From assembly GCF_012328925.1 (NCBI RefSeq), contig NZ_JAAXLS010000024.1:28709-92708 (forward strand): a stretch of 64,000 nt of DNA, given 5' to 3'. This DNA comes from Amycolatopsis acididurans. Its GTDB lineage: Bacteria; Actinomycetota; Actinomycetes; Mycobacteriales; Pseudonocardiaceae. The notes beneath the pieces were generated by a model. That model searched no databases, was not told the origin of the DNA, and was given only the letters and a program-made list of their open reading frames with translations. The position numbers and the translations under genes were made by a program. Of this stretch, positions 8,331 through 16,505 are shown in pieces. The number at the start of each line of letters is the position of its first letter. The stretch's first letter is position 1.

Positions 8331-9047
8331 CTAGTTCAGGCTCGCCCGGGTCGTCACCGTCGGCAGATCGGGCGGCGGCGCGGGCACGGCGTGCAGTGTG
8401 GACAGGAATCCGGCCTCGCGGGAGAGCAGGCGGCAGACCTTCCGCAGCCGGCGCAGCGGGTGTGTTTCCTCCAGCAGGAGCTGCCGGTCTGCCAGGGGCA
8501 GCAGACAGTCCGCGGCGAGCAGGTAGCTCAGTTCATCGGTGGCGGTGTCCGGCGCCGGACTGGACCACGAGTCACGTTCCCACGCCGCTTCGCAGTAACG
8601 CCGGTACGCCGAGCGGGCCGCCTCGGACAGCCGCGCCGTCGCCTCGGATGCGCCGGTGGGCATGGGCTCGTCGGCCAGCCATTCGACAGTGCCGACCAGA
8701 TAGGGCGCGCGGGTGTGGTCGACGTCGAGCAGCCGGAAGCGCCGCTCGCCGGTGGTGACGATGTCGAACCGGCCGTCCGGCAGTCTTTTGCTGTCGCCGA
8801 GCAGCGCCGTGCAGCCGACCGTGTGCACGTGGTCTACGGTCTCCACCTCGCGCACGGCCGCGGTCCGCATCGCGACGATGCCGAAGCGCCGGTCCGGCAC
8901 GGCGCCGGTCAGCAGATCGACGGCGAGTTGCCGGTAGCGCGGCTCGAACAGGTGCAGCGGCAACACGGCGCCCGGCAGGAGCACGGTTTGCAGCGGGAAC
9001 AGCGGCAAGGTCACCTTGTCGCCGTCCGGTTGTTCCGCATCCGTCAC
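8331..9047 (-). CDS. LON-substrate-binding-domain protein
   Basis: A 238-residue protein that is essentially the N-terminal substrate-binding domain of Lon protease with no ATPase or protease part. The signature LPLFPLQTVLLPGAVLPLHL followed by FEPRYRQL is clear near the N-terminus, and GIVAM and GCTALL follow in order. Stand-alone proteins of this type are widespread in actinobacteria and their role is not established. The GTG start at 9047 has a TACCGT element (minus strand, 9055-9060) 7 bases upstream and no Shine-Dalgarno site, so it may be leaderless. The neighbour nrtR is on the same strand 34 bp upstream. Confidence 0.85.
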   Translation of the reverse strand: MTDAEQPDGDKVTLPLFPLQTVLLPGAVLPLHLFEPRYRQLAVDLLTGAVPDRRFGIVAMRTAAVREVETVDHVHTVGCTALLGDSKRLPDGRFDIVTTGERRFRLLDVDHTRAPYLVGTVEWLADEPMPTGASEATARLSEAARSAYRRYCEAAWERDSWSSPAPDTATDELSYLLAADCLLPLADRQLLLEETHPLRRLRKVCRLLSREAGFLSTLHAVPAPPPDLPTVTTRASLN

Positions 9048-9081
9048 GGCCTACACGGTACTTCCAAACCCGGTATTCCGC

Positions 9082-9783
9082 TCAGCGCCGGGACGGTGGC
9101 GGCCGGAACACCGCGAACGGGTCTGTCACACGGATTCCCTCGCAGCCGAAGGAGAACAGTGCCGCCGGGCGCCCGCCGCCGCGGCCGGACGGTGCCGTGT
9201 GGCCGGTCGGTTCGAGCAGGCCACGACGGGACAGCACGCGTTGCAGGTTCGTCGCGTCCACCTTGTAGCCGAGCGCCGCCGAGTAGATCTCGCGCAGGGC
9301 CGAGATCGTGAACTCGTGCGGGGCGAGCGCGAAACCGACATTGGTGTAGCTCAGCTTCGAGCGCAGCCGGTCCCGCGCCTTCAGCACGATCTCCCGGTGA
9401 TCGAACGCCGTGCGCGGCAGGTTGTCCACCTCGTGCCACGCGGTGTCCTCGGGGACCTCCGGGTCCACGTCGGAGGGCACCAGCCCGAGAAACGCCGTGG
9501 CCACCACGCGTGGCCCGGGCACCCGGTCGGGCGCGCTGAACACGGCGAGCTGCTCGACGTGCTTGAGCTGGCGGATGTCGACCTTCTCCGCGAGCTGCCG
9601 CCGGATCGAGGTCTCCACGTCCTCGTCCGGCCGCAGCCGCCCGCCCGGCAGCGACCAGCGGCCCAGATGTGGATCGAGCGCGCGACGCCACAGCAGCACT
9701 CTCAGTGTGGCGTAACGCACCTGTAATACGGCCGCCAAAACCTCGTGTGCCAACGGGGAGCTGCTGTTAATATGGCTACGCAC
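9082..9783 (-). CDS. nrtR: NUDIX-family NAD synthesis regulator
   Basis: A 233-residue protein with an N-terminal NUDIX-like domain (VLAAVLQVRYATLRVLLW, then WSLPGGRLRPDEDVETSIRR in place of a catalytic NUDIX box) and a C-terminal winged-helix segment (EFTISALREIYSAALG, NLQRVLSRRGLL). This is the architecture of NrtR repressors, which bind ADP-ribose-type ligands and control NAD synthesis genes. It matches Rv1593c in place: divergent from nadABC. The GTG at 9783 is chosen because the NUDIX homology begins about 14 codons later; the open frame continues upstream into nadA and is not coding there. The TACAAT -10 element (minus strand, 9792-9797) lies inside the proposed operator, so it should repress itself. 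Confidence 0.88.
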   Translation of the reverse strand: MRSHINSSSPLAHEVLAAVLQVRYATLRVLLWRRALDPHLGRWSLPGGRLRPDEDVETSIRRQLAEKVDIRQLKHVEQLAVFSAPDRVPGPRVVATAFLGLVPSDVDPEVPEDTAWHEVDNLPRTAFDHREIVLKARDRLRSKLSYTNVGFALAPHEFTISALREIYSAALGYKVDATNLQRVLSRRGLLEPTGHTAPSGRGGGRPAALFSFGCEGIRVTDPFAVFRPPPSRR

Positions 9784-9784
9784 G

Positions 9785-9807
9785 GTTTTCGATTGTAAGG
9801 CGAAAAC
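9785..9807. promoter_or_regulatory. Likely NrtR operator between nrtR and nadA
   Basis: Exact inverted arms GTTTTCG (9785-9791) and CGAAAAC (9801-9807) are separated by 9 bases. The spacer contains the presumed nrtR -10 (TACAAT on the minus strand). For nadA, TAATAT at 9768-9773 would place a start near 9780, just upstream of the palindrome. A repressor bound here would block both promoters. The assignment to NrtR is inference from position. Confidence 0.65.
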
Positions 9808-9831
9808 TAGGAGCTGGTCTAGGAGGGGCGT

Positions 9832-10842
9832 ATGCCCGGCATGGCTGTGCAGGACCTCGCGCCGTACACCGGCGTCGAACCGGACGAGGCGTGGGCGCAC
9901 GAGGTGCGCAAGCTGGCCCGTGAACGGGACGCGGTGCTGCTCGCGCACAACTACCAGGCGCCGGCGATCCAGGACATCGCCGATCACACCGGTGACTCAC
10001 TGGCCCTGTCCCGGATCGCGGCCGCCAGCGACGCCTCGACGATCGTCTTCTGTGGTGTGCACTTCATGGCCGAGACCGCGAAGATCCTGGCGCCGGAGAA
10101 GACGGTGCTGATCCCGGACGCGCGCGCGGGCTGCTCGCTCGCCGACTCGATCACCGGCGCGCAGCTGCGCGAGTGGAAGGCCGAGCACCCCGGCGCGGTG
10201 GTCGTCTCCTACGTCAACACCACGGCCGAGGTCAAGGCCGAGACCGACATCTGCTGCACGTCGTCGAACGCGGTCGACGTGGTGGCCTCGATCCCCGCCG
10301 ACCAGGAGGTTCTCTTCTGTCCGGACCAGTTCCTCGGCGCGCACGTCAAGCGTGAGACGGGCCGGGAGAACATCCACATCTGGGCCGGGGAGTGCCACGT
10401 GCACGCGGGCATCAACGGCCCGGAGCTGGCTCAGCGCGCGGCCGAGAACCCGGACGCCGACCTGTTCATCCACCCCGAATGCGGCTGCGCCACCTCGGCG
10501 CTCTACCTCGCCGGCGAGGGCACCGTGCCCGCCGAGAAGGTCAAGATCCTCTCCACCGGCGACATGGTGCACGAGGCCCGCGACACCAAGGCGACCACGG
10601 TGCTGGTCGCCACCGAGGTCGGCATGCTGCACCAGCTGCGCAAGGCCGCCCCGGAGATCGACTTCCGCGCCGTGAACGACCGCGCGTCGTGCCGGTTCAT
10701 GAAGATGATCACCCCCGCCGCGCTGCTGCGGGCGCTGCGCGAGGGCGCCGACGAGGTGCACGTCGACCCGGACACCGCGGCCAGGGCGCGGGCCTCGGTG
10801 CAGCGGATGATCGAGATCGGCAAGCCCGGCGGCGGCGAATGA
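9832..10842 (+). CDS. nadA: Quinolinate synthase
   Basis: NadA condenses iminoaspartate with dihydroxyacetone phosphate to quinolinate using a [4Fe-4S] cluster. The protein has 336 residues with the expected AHNYQAPAIQDIADHTGDSL, FCGVHFMAETAKIL, the first cluster Cys in DARAGCSLAD, ICCTSSNAV, the metal and substrate region FIHPECGCATS, and the third Cys in DRASCRFMKMITP. AGGAGGGG lies just before the ATG at 9832. The stop overlaps the nadB ATG by 4 bp (ATGA). Confidence 0.97.
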   Translation: MPGMAVQDLAPYTGVEPDEAWAHEVRKLARERDAVLLAHNYQAPAIQDIADHTGDSLALSRIAAASDASTIVFCGVHFMAETAKILAPEKTVLIPDARAGCSLADSITGAQLREWKAEHPGAVVVSYVNTTAEVKAETDICCTSSNAVDVVASIPADQEVLFCPDQFLGAHVKRETGRENIHIWAGECHVHAGINGPELAQRAAENPDADLFIHPECGCATSALYLAGEGTVPAEKVKILSTGDMVHEARDTKATTVLVATEVGMLHQLRKAAPEIDFRAVNDRASCRFMKMITPAALLRALREGADEVHVDPDTAARARASVQRMIEIGKPGGGE

Positions 10843-12476
10843 TTAGCGACTTTCAGTCGAAAACTCCGGTGTGGGAAGCCAGGGCGGATCTGCTCGTCCT
10901 CGGCAGTGGCGTGGCGGGGCTGACGGCCGCGCTGCGGGCACAGGAACTCGGGCTGCGCGTCCTCGTCGTCACCAAGGCCGCGGTCGAGGACGGCAACACG
11001 CGCTGGGCGCAGGGCGGCGTCGCCGTGGTGCTCGACGACCAGCACGACGAAGGTGACTCCGTCGCGCGCCACGTCGAGGACACCCTCATCGCCGGCGCCG
11101 GCCTGTGCGAACCCGACGCGGTAGCGGCGATCCTGCACGGCGGGCCGAAGGCCGTGTCGTGGCTGCGCGAGGTCGGGGCCCGCTTCGACCCCGCGGCGCC
11201 GGGACTGCTGGCCCGTACCCGCGAAGGCGGGCACAGCGCGTTCCGCGTGATCCACGCGGGCGGCGACGCGACCGGCGCCGAGGTGGAGCGCACGCTGGTC
11301 GCCGAGGCGACCGGGCGCAGGCTGCCCGTGCTCGAGCGGCACATCGCGCTCGACGCGCTGCTCACCCCGCTCGGCGACGTCGCGGGCGTGACGGTGCTGG
11401 ACCCGAACGGGGTTCCGGGCGTGCTGCGCGCTCCGGCGGTGCTGCTCGCGACGGGCGGTCTCGGTCAGCTCTACCAGGCCACGTCCAATCCCGAGATCGC
11501 CACCGGCGACGGGCTCGCGCTCGCGTTGCGGGCCGGTGCGCAGGCGGCGGATCTGGAGTTCGTGCAGTTCCATCCGACGGTGCTCTACACCCCGGGCGCG
11601 CGGGGCCGCTGCCCGCTGGTCACCGAGGCGGTGCGCGGCGAGGGCGCGGTGCTGCTCGACGGTGCGGGCGAATCGGTGATGCGAGGCGTGCACCCGCTGC
11701 TGGATCTCGCGCCGCGCGACGTGGTCTCGGCGGCCATCACGCGCCGCATGGTGGAGGCGCCCAGCGGCGTGGACGACCACGTTTTCCTTGACGCCACGGC
11801 AATCGCGGAGTTCGCGAGCCGGTTCCCGACCGTCCACGCGGCATGCCGTGCCATCGGCGTGGACCCGGCGCGCGACCCGATTCCCGTTGCCCCGGCGGCA
11901 CATTTCGCCTGCGGTGGGGTGCTGGCCGGCACCGACGGCCGCACCGGGGTGCGCGGGCTCTACGCCGCCGGCGAGGTCGCGCGCACCGGGCTGCACGGGG
12001 CGAACCGCTTGGCCTCCAACAGTTTGCTGGAAGGGCTCGTGGCCGGTACCGCGGCCGCCGATGCCGTCGCGGCCGATCTCGCCACCGGGTCGCTGGCCGA
12101 TCCGAGGCAGGCGAGCGCGCCGCGGCCGCGGCCGGTGCCGGTCGCGGAGCGAGACGCGTTGCAGCGGGTGATGAGCCGTTACGCCGCCATCGGCCGCGAC
12201 TCCGATGGGCTCGCGGTGCTCGGCTCTGTGCTTGATCTGTCCATTGAGGACAAGCTGGTGCGCTCGCACCGCGAGGCGGAGGATGCGGCGCTGACCCTGG
12301 TCGCCCAGGCGCTCGTCGCGGCCGCCGGGCGGCGCACCGAATCGCGTGGCTGCCACGTCCGCGCCGACTTCCCCGAACGGGACGACGCGACCTGGCAGCG
12401 CAGCCAGCTCATCCGGCTCAGCCCGTCCGGGCAGCCCGTGCTGGCCGACCCCATCGCCGCGGAGGGAGTGGCATGA
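10839..12476 (+). CDS. nadB: L-aspartate oxidase
   Basis: NadB oxidises L-aspartate to iminoaspartate with FAD, supplying NadA. The start is the ATG that overlaps the nadA stop (10839), giving 545 residues; the open frame extends upstream inside nadA but that part is not coding. The N-terminal dinucleotide fold LLVLGSGVAGLTAALRAQEL, the flavin and active-site segment NTRWAQGGVAVV, GGHSAFRVIHAGGDATG, the LEFVQFHPTVL motif and the C-terminal HFACGGVLAGTDGRTGVRG and GANRLASNSLLEG all match the family. A 4-bp overlap couples it to nadC. Confidence 0.96.
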   Translation: MISDFQSKTPVWEARADLLVLGSGVAGLTAALRAQELGLRVLVVTKAAVEDGNTRWAQGGVAVVLDDQHDEGDSVARHVEDTLIAGAGLCEPDAVAAILHGGPKAVSWLREVGARFDPAAPGLLARTREGGHSAFRVIHAGGDATGAEVERTLVAEATGRRLPVLERHIALDALLTPLGDVAGVTVLDPNGVPGVLRAPAVLLATGGLGQLYQATSNPEIATGDGLALALRAGAQAADLEFVQFHPTVLYTPGARGRCPLVTEAVRGEGAVLLDGAGESVMRGVHPLLDLAPRDVVSAAITRRMVEAPSGVDDHVFLDATAIAEFASRFPTVHAACRAIGVDPARDPIPVAPAAHFACGGVLAGTDGRTGVRGLYAAGEVARTGLHGANRLASNSLLEGLVAGTAAADAVAADLATGSLADPRQASAPRPRPVPVAERDALQRVMSRYAAIGRDSDGLAVLGSVLDLSIEDKLVRSHREAEDAALTLVAQALVAAAGRRTESRGCHVRADFPERDDATWQRSQLIRLSPSGQPVLADPIAAEGVA

Positions 12477-13324
12477 ACGACCAGGAGATCGAAGACCTGC
12501 GGCGCGTCGTGAAGACCGCGCTGGCCGAGGACCTGCGATACGGCCCGGACGCCACCACGGAAGCCACGGTGCCCGCCGACGCCACGGCACTCGCCGAGAT
12601 CGTCCCGCGCAAACCGGGCACGCTCGCCGGGGTGGCCGCCGTGCTGGCCGTGTTCGACGAGGTGCTCGGCTCCGGCTACGAGGTGCTCGCCGCGCGCAAG
12701 GACGGCAGCGTGCTGACCGCGGGCGAGCCCGCGCTGGTCGTGCGCGGTTCGGTGCGCGGCCTGCTGACCGCCGAGCGGACGGCGCTGAACCTGGTGTGCC
12801 ACCTGTCCGGGATCGCCACCGCGACCGCCGCCTGGGTGTCCGAAGTGGACGGTACGGACTGCCGGATCAGGGACTCCCGCAAGACGTTGCCCGGTCTGCG
12901 GACGCTGGAGAAGTACGCGGTGCGCTGCGGCGGTGGCGTCAACCACCGGATGGCGCTCGGCGACGCGGTGCTGATCAAGGACAACCACGTCGTGGCCGCC
13001 GGTTCGGTCACCGCCGCGCTGGAGGCGGTGCGGCGCCACGCGCCCGAACTGCCGTGCGAGGTCGAGGTGGACACGCTGGCCCAGCTCGAGGAAGCGCTTT
13101 CCGCGGGGGCCGACGAGATCCTGCTGGACAACTTCACCACCGGCGACTGCGCGAAGGCCGTGCGGCTGCGTGACGAGGTGGGGTCGAAGGCCCGGCTGGA
13201 GGCCTCCGGCGGACTCAAGTTGGAGAATGCCCGTGCATATGCACGGACGGGCGTGGATTATCTTGCGGTAGGGGCGCTCACGCACTCCTCGCCGGCCCTG
13301 GACCTCGGCCTCGACTTGCACTGA
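12473..13324 (+). CDS. nadC: Nicotinate-nucleotide pyrophosphorylase (quinolinate phosphoribosyltransferase)
   Basis: NadC turns quinolinate and PRPP into nicotinate mononucleotide, completing the de novo branch. Its 283 residues contain the family landmarks LAEDLRYGPDATTEATV, ERTALNLVCHLSGIAT, RDSRKTLPGLRTLEKYAV (Arg, Lys and Thr for quinolinate), GGGVNHRMALGDAVLIKDNH and the C-terminal LEASGGL and VDYLAVGALTHS. The start ATG overlaps the nadB stop (ATGA), so nadA-nadB-nadC form one tightly coupled operon. Confidence 0.97.
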   Translation: MNDQEIEDLRRVVKTALAEDLRYGPDATTEATVPADATALAEIVPRKPGTLAGVAAVLAVFDEVLGSGYEVLAARKDGSVLTAGEPALVVRGSVRGLLTAERTALNLVCHLSGIATATAAWVSEVDGTDCRIRDSRKTLPGLRTLEKYAVRCGGGVNHRMALGDAVLIKDNHVVAAGSVTAALEAVRRHAPELPCEVEVDTLAQLEEALSAGADEILLDNFTTGDCAKAVRLRDEVGSKARLEASGGLKLENARAYARTGVDYLAVGALTHSSPALDLGLDLH

Positions 13325-13347
13325 CGCACGGCTTCGGGGGGTCCATT

Positions 13348-14631
13348 TTGGCGCGGGGGTCGACGTTCCTGACGGCGCTGCTCCGGCGCGGTGCGCCGGT
13401 ACTGGCGTCCACACCGGAGGACATGCCGCCCGAGGTCGGCGATCCCGAGCCACTACCCCCGGTGCGGCGCATGCGGGCCATGGCCGCGAGCCGGATGTCC
13501 GCGCGTGTCGAACCGCTGATGATCAGGGCCACGCGCTACGCCGTGCTCCTGCCGCTGGCGTACCGGACGGTGCTGCTGCCCGTGGCCTGGCTGTCGGTGG
13601 CCGTCGGTTACGGCGCCGCGCCCACGCTGACCGTGATCACCTGGGTCGCCGTGGCAGGCAACATCGCGGGTGTCACCGTGCGGTTGCGAGTGCAGGACCG
13701 CAGCGGACGCGTCACGTGGTCGCTGCTGGCGGCCGACGCCGTGCTGACGATCGCGGTGTGCGCGCTGGGCGGGGTGAGCCCGCCGGGCGGTTCGGTGGCG
13801 CTGGTGTCGCTGACCGGCACGGTCGCGTTGTGGACGATGTGCCACGGCGTGGTGGCCGGTGTGCTGGTCGCCGTGGCCGGTGTCGTGCTGCGCTGCCTGG
13901 TGCTGACGCTCACGCCCGGCGAGCGGATCGGCCGCGGCGATGTGGCGAGCCTGGTCAACGCGTCCGGCCTGTTGCTGGCCGCCGTCGTGACCGCGACCGG
14001 CGCGCTCATCCTGCTGGGCCTCGCGACCAGGATCGCGCTCGCCATCGGGCTGCGGATCGGCCACGACTCCGAGCGGGTCCGCACCGAACGCGTGCTGCAC
14101 GACACCGTGCTGCAGGGGCTCGAGGCGATGGCGGTCGGCGTGCGCGCCGACGAGACCGAACCAGGGCCCCAGCTCGCCCGCCTGCGCGTGACCGCACGGG
14201 CACAGGCCGCTGAGCTGCGCCGCGCGCTGACCGACACTGGAAGCACCGACGGCCTGTCCGCCGAACTCGCCGCGCTGGCGGCGGAAATGGCTCGCGAAGG
14301 CTTGCGGGCGGAGCTGGCGCTGTCCGACATCGGCGACGACCGGCTGTCCGAGGCCCGGCGCACGGCGGTGCGCGACGCGGCGCGGGAGGCGTTGCGGAAC
14401 ACCATCAAGCATGCGGGCACGCGCGAGGTCGTGGTGCGGATGGAGGAATGCGACGGTGGGATCGTGGTGATCACGCGGGATCACGGCGTCGGCTACGACG
14501 AGGACCAGCGGCCGCCGGGATTCGGGGTGAGCGAGTCGATGAAGGCGCGCCTCGCGGAGGTCGGCGGCTGGGCACGCATCGAGTCGGCACCGGGGCGCGG
14601 TACCCGCGTCACGATGTGGGTTCCGCAGTGA
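13348..14631 (+). CDS. Sensor histidine kinase, HisKA_3 type
   Basis: A 427-residue membrane kinase. Residues about 55-220 contain five or six hydrophobic segments. The phosphoacceptor motif of the NarL-partner class is RVLHDTVLQGLEAM. The ATP-binding region shows the N box in REALRNTIKHAG, the G1 box in DHGVGYDEDQ, and the end GRGTRVTMWVP. I accept a TTG start at 13348 because GGGGGG precedes it, but the N-terminus is uncertain. It lies 23 bp after nadC, with no regulator directly beside it; the LuxR-type regulator at 17634 is the nearest possible partner (inference). Its 3' end overlaps the convergent RibD-like gene by 23 bp. Confidence 0.85.
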   Translation: MARGSTFLTALLRRGAPVLASTPEDMPPEVGDPEPLPPVRRMRAMAASRMSARVEPLMIRATRYAVLLPLAYRTVLLPVAWLSVAVGYGAAPTLTVITWVAVAGNIAGVTVRLRVQDRSGRVTWSLLAADAVLTIAVCALGGVSPPGGSVALVSLTGTVALWTMCHGVVAGVLVAVAGVVLRCLVLTLTPGERIGRGDVASLVNASGLLLAAVVTATGALILLGLATRIALAIGLRIGHDSERVRTERVLHDTVLQGLEAMAVGVRADETEPGPQLARLRVTARAQAAELRRALTDTGSTDGLSAELAALAAEMAREGLRAELALSDIGDDRLSEARRTAVRDAAREALRNTIKHAGTREVVVRMEECDGGIVVITRDHGVGYDEDQRPPGFGVSESMKARLAEVGGWARIESAPGRGTRVTMWVPQ

Positions 14632-15694
14632 CCCCGGGCAGGTGACTGTTGGTGTGCTTGACCAGGTCCGCGAGTTCGGGCAGTTCGATCACCTCGCGCC
14701 CGGCCGCGCGCAGGGTTTCCGCGCCGACGCAGTCCACGAACACGGCGGGCTCACGCCAGGCGAAGACGATGCGGGGGATCCCGGCCTCGAGGATGTGCCG
14801 CGTGCAGGATTTCGGCCGCGAGGTGCGGGAGCTGCACGGTTCCAGCGAGCTGTAGATCGTGGCCGTCGCGAGCCCGGGATCGTCGCCGAGTTTGGCCAGC
14901 GCCACCTCTTCGGCGTGATCGTGCGGATCGGTCTCGCCCGAGTATCCGGTGGCGAGCACCCGGTCGTCGGCGTCGGTGACGATCGCGCCGACGCGGAACG
15001 TCGTGGACGGCGGGCAGTTGTCGGCGAGCGCGACCGCCTCACGCAGCCGCGCGTGGTCCTTGGCCGCCTGTCCCGTCAGGTACCGCAGCAGCACCACGTC
15101 CTCCAGCTGCCGCACCTCGGCCAGCAGCATCCGGCCCTGCGGGTACTTGCCGGGCCCGACGAAGCGCGGCGCGTGCTCGTCCCCGACGAACAGTGGCGCC
15201 ACCACCAGATGCAACTCGTCGACGACGTCCTCGGTAAAGAACATGGTGTGCACGCGCTCGCCGCCCTCGACCATCAGCCGCCCGATGCCGCGCGCCGCCA
15301 GATCGGCGAGCATCCGGTGGAGATCGAACGGGTCCCCGGCGTCGGCGACGGTGGCGCGGGGCAGCCGTTCGGTCAGACCGGGCACGAGCGGGGTGGGCGC
15401 GTAGACGAGTTTGGCGGCGTCGCCGGTGGTGAAGAACCTGGCGTCCGGGTCGAGGTTGCCGGTCGAGGTCAGCGTGACCTTCACCGGATCGGGACCGGAC
15501 GCCGAGAGCAGCCGGGGATTGTCGGCGCGGATGGTGTTCGCGCCGACCAGGATCGCGTCCACACTGCCGCGAACCCGGTCGACGCGGGTGAAGTCCGCCG
15601 AGCTGGAAAGCAGCAGCCGAGTGTCGCTGGTGTCGTCGAGACGGCCGTCGAGGGACATCGCGGCCGAGGCCAGGACATACGGGCGCTTGCTCAC
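14609..15694 (-). CDS. RibD-like protein with reversed domains: reductase then deaminase
   Basis: A 361-residue protein. Residues 1 to about 210 are a RibD-C/dihydrofolate-reductase-like reductase (PYVLASAAMSLDGRLDD, ILVGANTIRADNP, RLMVEGGERVHTMF, DELHLVVAPLFVG). Residues about 215-360 are a cytidine-deaminase-like domain with zinc ligands His260 and Glu262 in the HAE motif, and Cys287 and Cys297 in EPCSSRTSRPKSC. In ordinary RibD the deaminase comes first, so the order here is swapped. It may act in riboflavin synthesis or in a related pyrimidine or deazapurine-type pathway; no other rib gene is nearby. GGTGAGC lies at the start region, and no clear ribosome site was seen. Confidence 0.82.
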   Translation of the reverse strand: MSKRPYVLASAAMSLDGRLDDTSDTRLLLSSSADFTRVDRVRGSVDAILVGANTIRADNPRLLSASGPDPVKVTLTSTGNLDPDARFFTTGDAAKLVYAPTPLVPGLTERLPRATVADAGDPFDLHRMLADLAARGIGRLMVEGGERVHTMFFTEDVVDELHLVVAPLFVGDEHAPRFVGPGKYPQGRMLLAEVRQLEDVVLLRYLTGQAAKDHARLREAVALADNCPPSTTFRVGAIVTDADDRVLATGYSGETDPHDHAEEVALAKLGDDPGLATATIYSSLEPCSSRTSRPKSCTRHILEAGIPRIVFAWREPAVFVDCVGAETLRAAGREVIELPELADLVKHTNSHLPGVTAEPTS

Positions 15695-15713
15695 CCGGCT
15701 ACCTTCCCACAGG

Positions 15714-16412
15714 TCACACTCCCGCCGTCTGCTTGATCCAGGCGCGGCTGGCCGAGATCTTCGCGTAGTTCTGCGTGCCGTCGGTCTGGGTGCCGTCGTT
15801 CTCCCCGGTCGAGCACACGCCGACCTGCTTGCCGTTCGCGAGCTGCGGGCCGCCGGAGTCGCCGTGCCAGGAGGAACCGGTGACGCCCTTGCTGGTGATC
15901 GCGTCGCCGCCGTAGGCGTCGGTGCCGTCGCCGGTCACGCGCACGTCCGCGGTCTTGAGGGTGTCCGACGGCGGATTGCTGCCCTGGGTGCGGCCCCAGC
16001 CGTAGATCTGGTTGGTGTCGCCGACGGCCGGGTCGCTGTCGGCCAGGCGCATGTAGGTCGTGTTGACCGCGCTGGACAGGTGCAGCAGCGCGATGTCGCC
16101 GTTGGGTGAGGCCAGCTGCTTGTCCACGGCCGCTTCGGTGCCCTGGCCGAGCGCTACGTTGCCCACCTTGACGTGCATTCCGGGATCGTTGAGGCAGTGC
16201 TGGGCGGTGAGCACCCACTGTGCGGCGATGATCGTTCCGGAGCAGTTGAAACCGCCGAAGTCGGTGGCGTCGTTCCAGTAGATCTGGGCGCCCCACGGCG
16301 CGGAACTCACCGTGTCGCCACCGATGATGAGGGGTTCGGCGGCCTGCGCGGTCACGGTGCCCGCGCCCGCGATGGCCGTCGCGGCGAGCAGGATCGCACC
16401 CATCTTTCGCAT
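15714..16412 (-). CDS. Secreted trypsin-like serine protease (S1 family)
   Basis: A 232-residue exported protease. A signal peptide (MRKMGAILLAATAIAGAGTV followed by TAQAAEP) is followed by the mature N-terminus IIGGDTVSSAPWG. The catalytic triad is visible: His in VLTAQHC, Asp in GDIALLHL and Ser in GDSGGPQ. Disulfide cysteines flank the His (NCSG and QHC). The ATG at 16412 has GGAGG about 9 bases upstream. It is likely secreted as a zymogen or active trypsin-like enzyme; targets are unknown. It is 93 bp downstream of eccE on the same strand. Confidence 0.93.
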   Translation of the reverse strand: MRKMGAILLAATAIAGAGTVTAQAAEPLIIGGDTVSSAPWGAQIYWNDATDFGGFNCSGTIIAAQWVLTAQHCLNDPGMHVKVGNVALGQGTEAAVDKQLASPNGDIALLHLSSAVNTTYMRLADSDPAVGDTNQIYGWGRTQGSNPPSDTLKTADVRVTGDGTDAYGGDAITSKGVTGSSWHGDSGGPQLANGKQVGVCSTGENDGTQTDGTQNYAKISASRAWIKQTAGV

Positions 16413-16505
16413 GGGAAATTACCTCCGGCGTTGAAGGGAAGAACGACACGCCGAACGTATTTCGTTGCCGGATAACGAGGTACCTACGGAAGTCGGGAAA
16501 GCGTT

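Noticed and set aside
10392..10838. An upstream extension of nadB of about 149 codons.
   Set aside because: It lies inside nadA in another frame and NadB homology begins at the ATG at 10839.
10847..10859. Palindrome CGACT-TTC-AGTCG in the first codons of nadB as a second NrtR site.
   Set aside because: It lies in coding sequence, has short arms and shares only part of the proposed operator; too weak to call.
10503..12590. Long minus-strand frame opposite nadA and nadB.
   Set aside because: Composition and overlap show a shadow frame; nadA and nadB are well supported on the plus strand.
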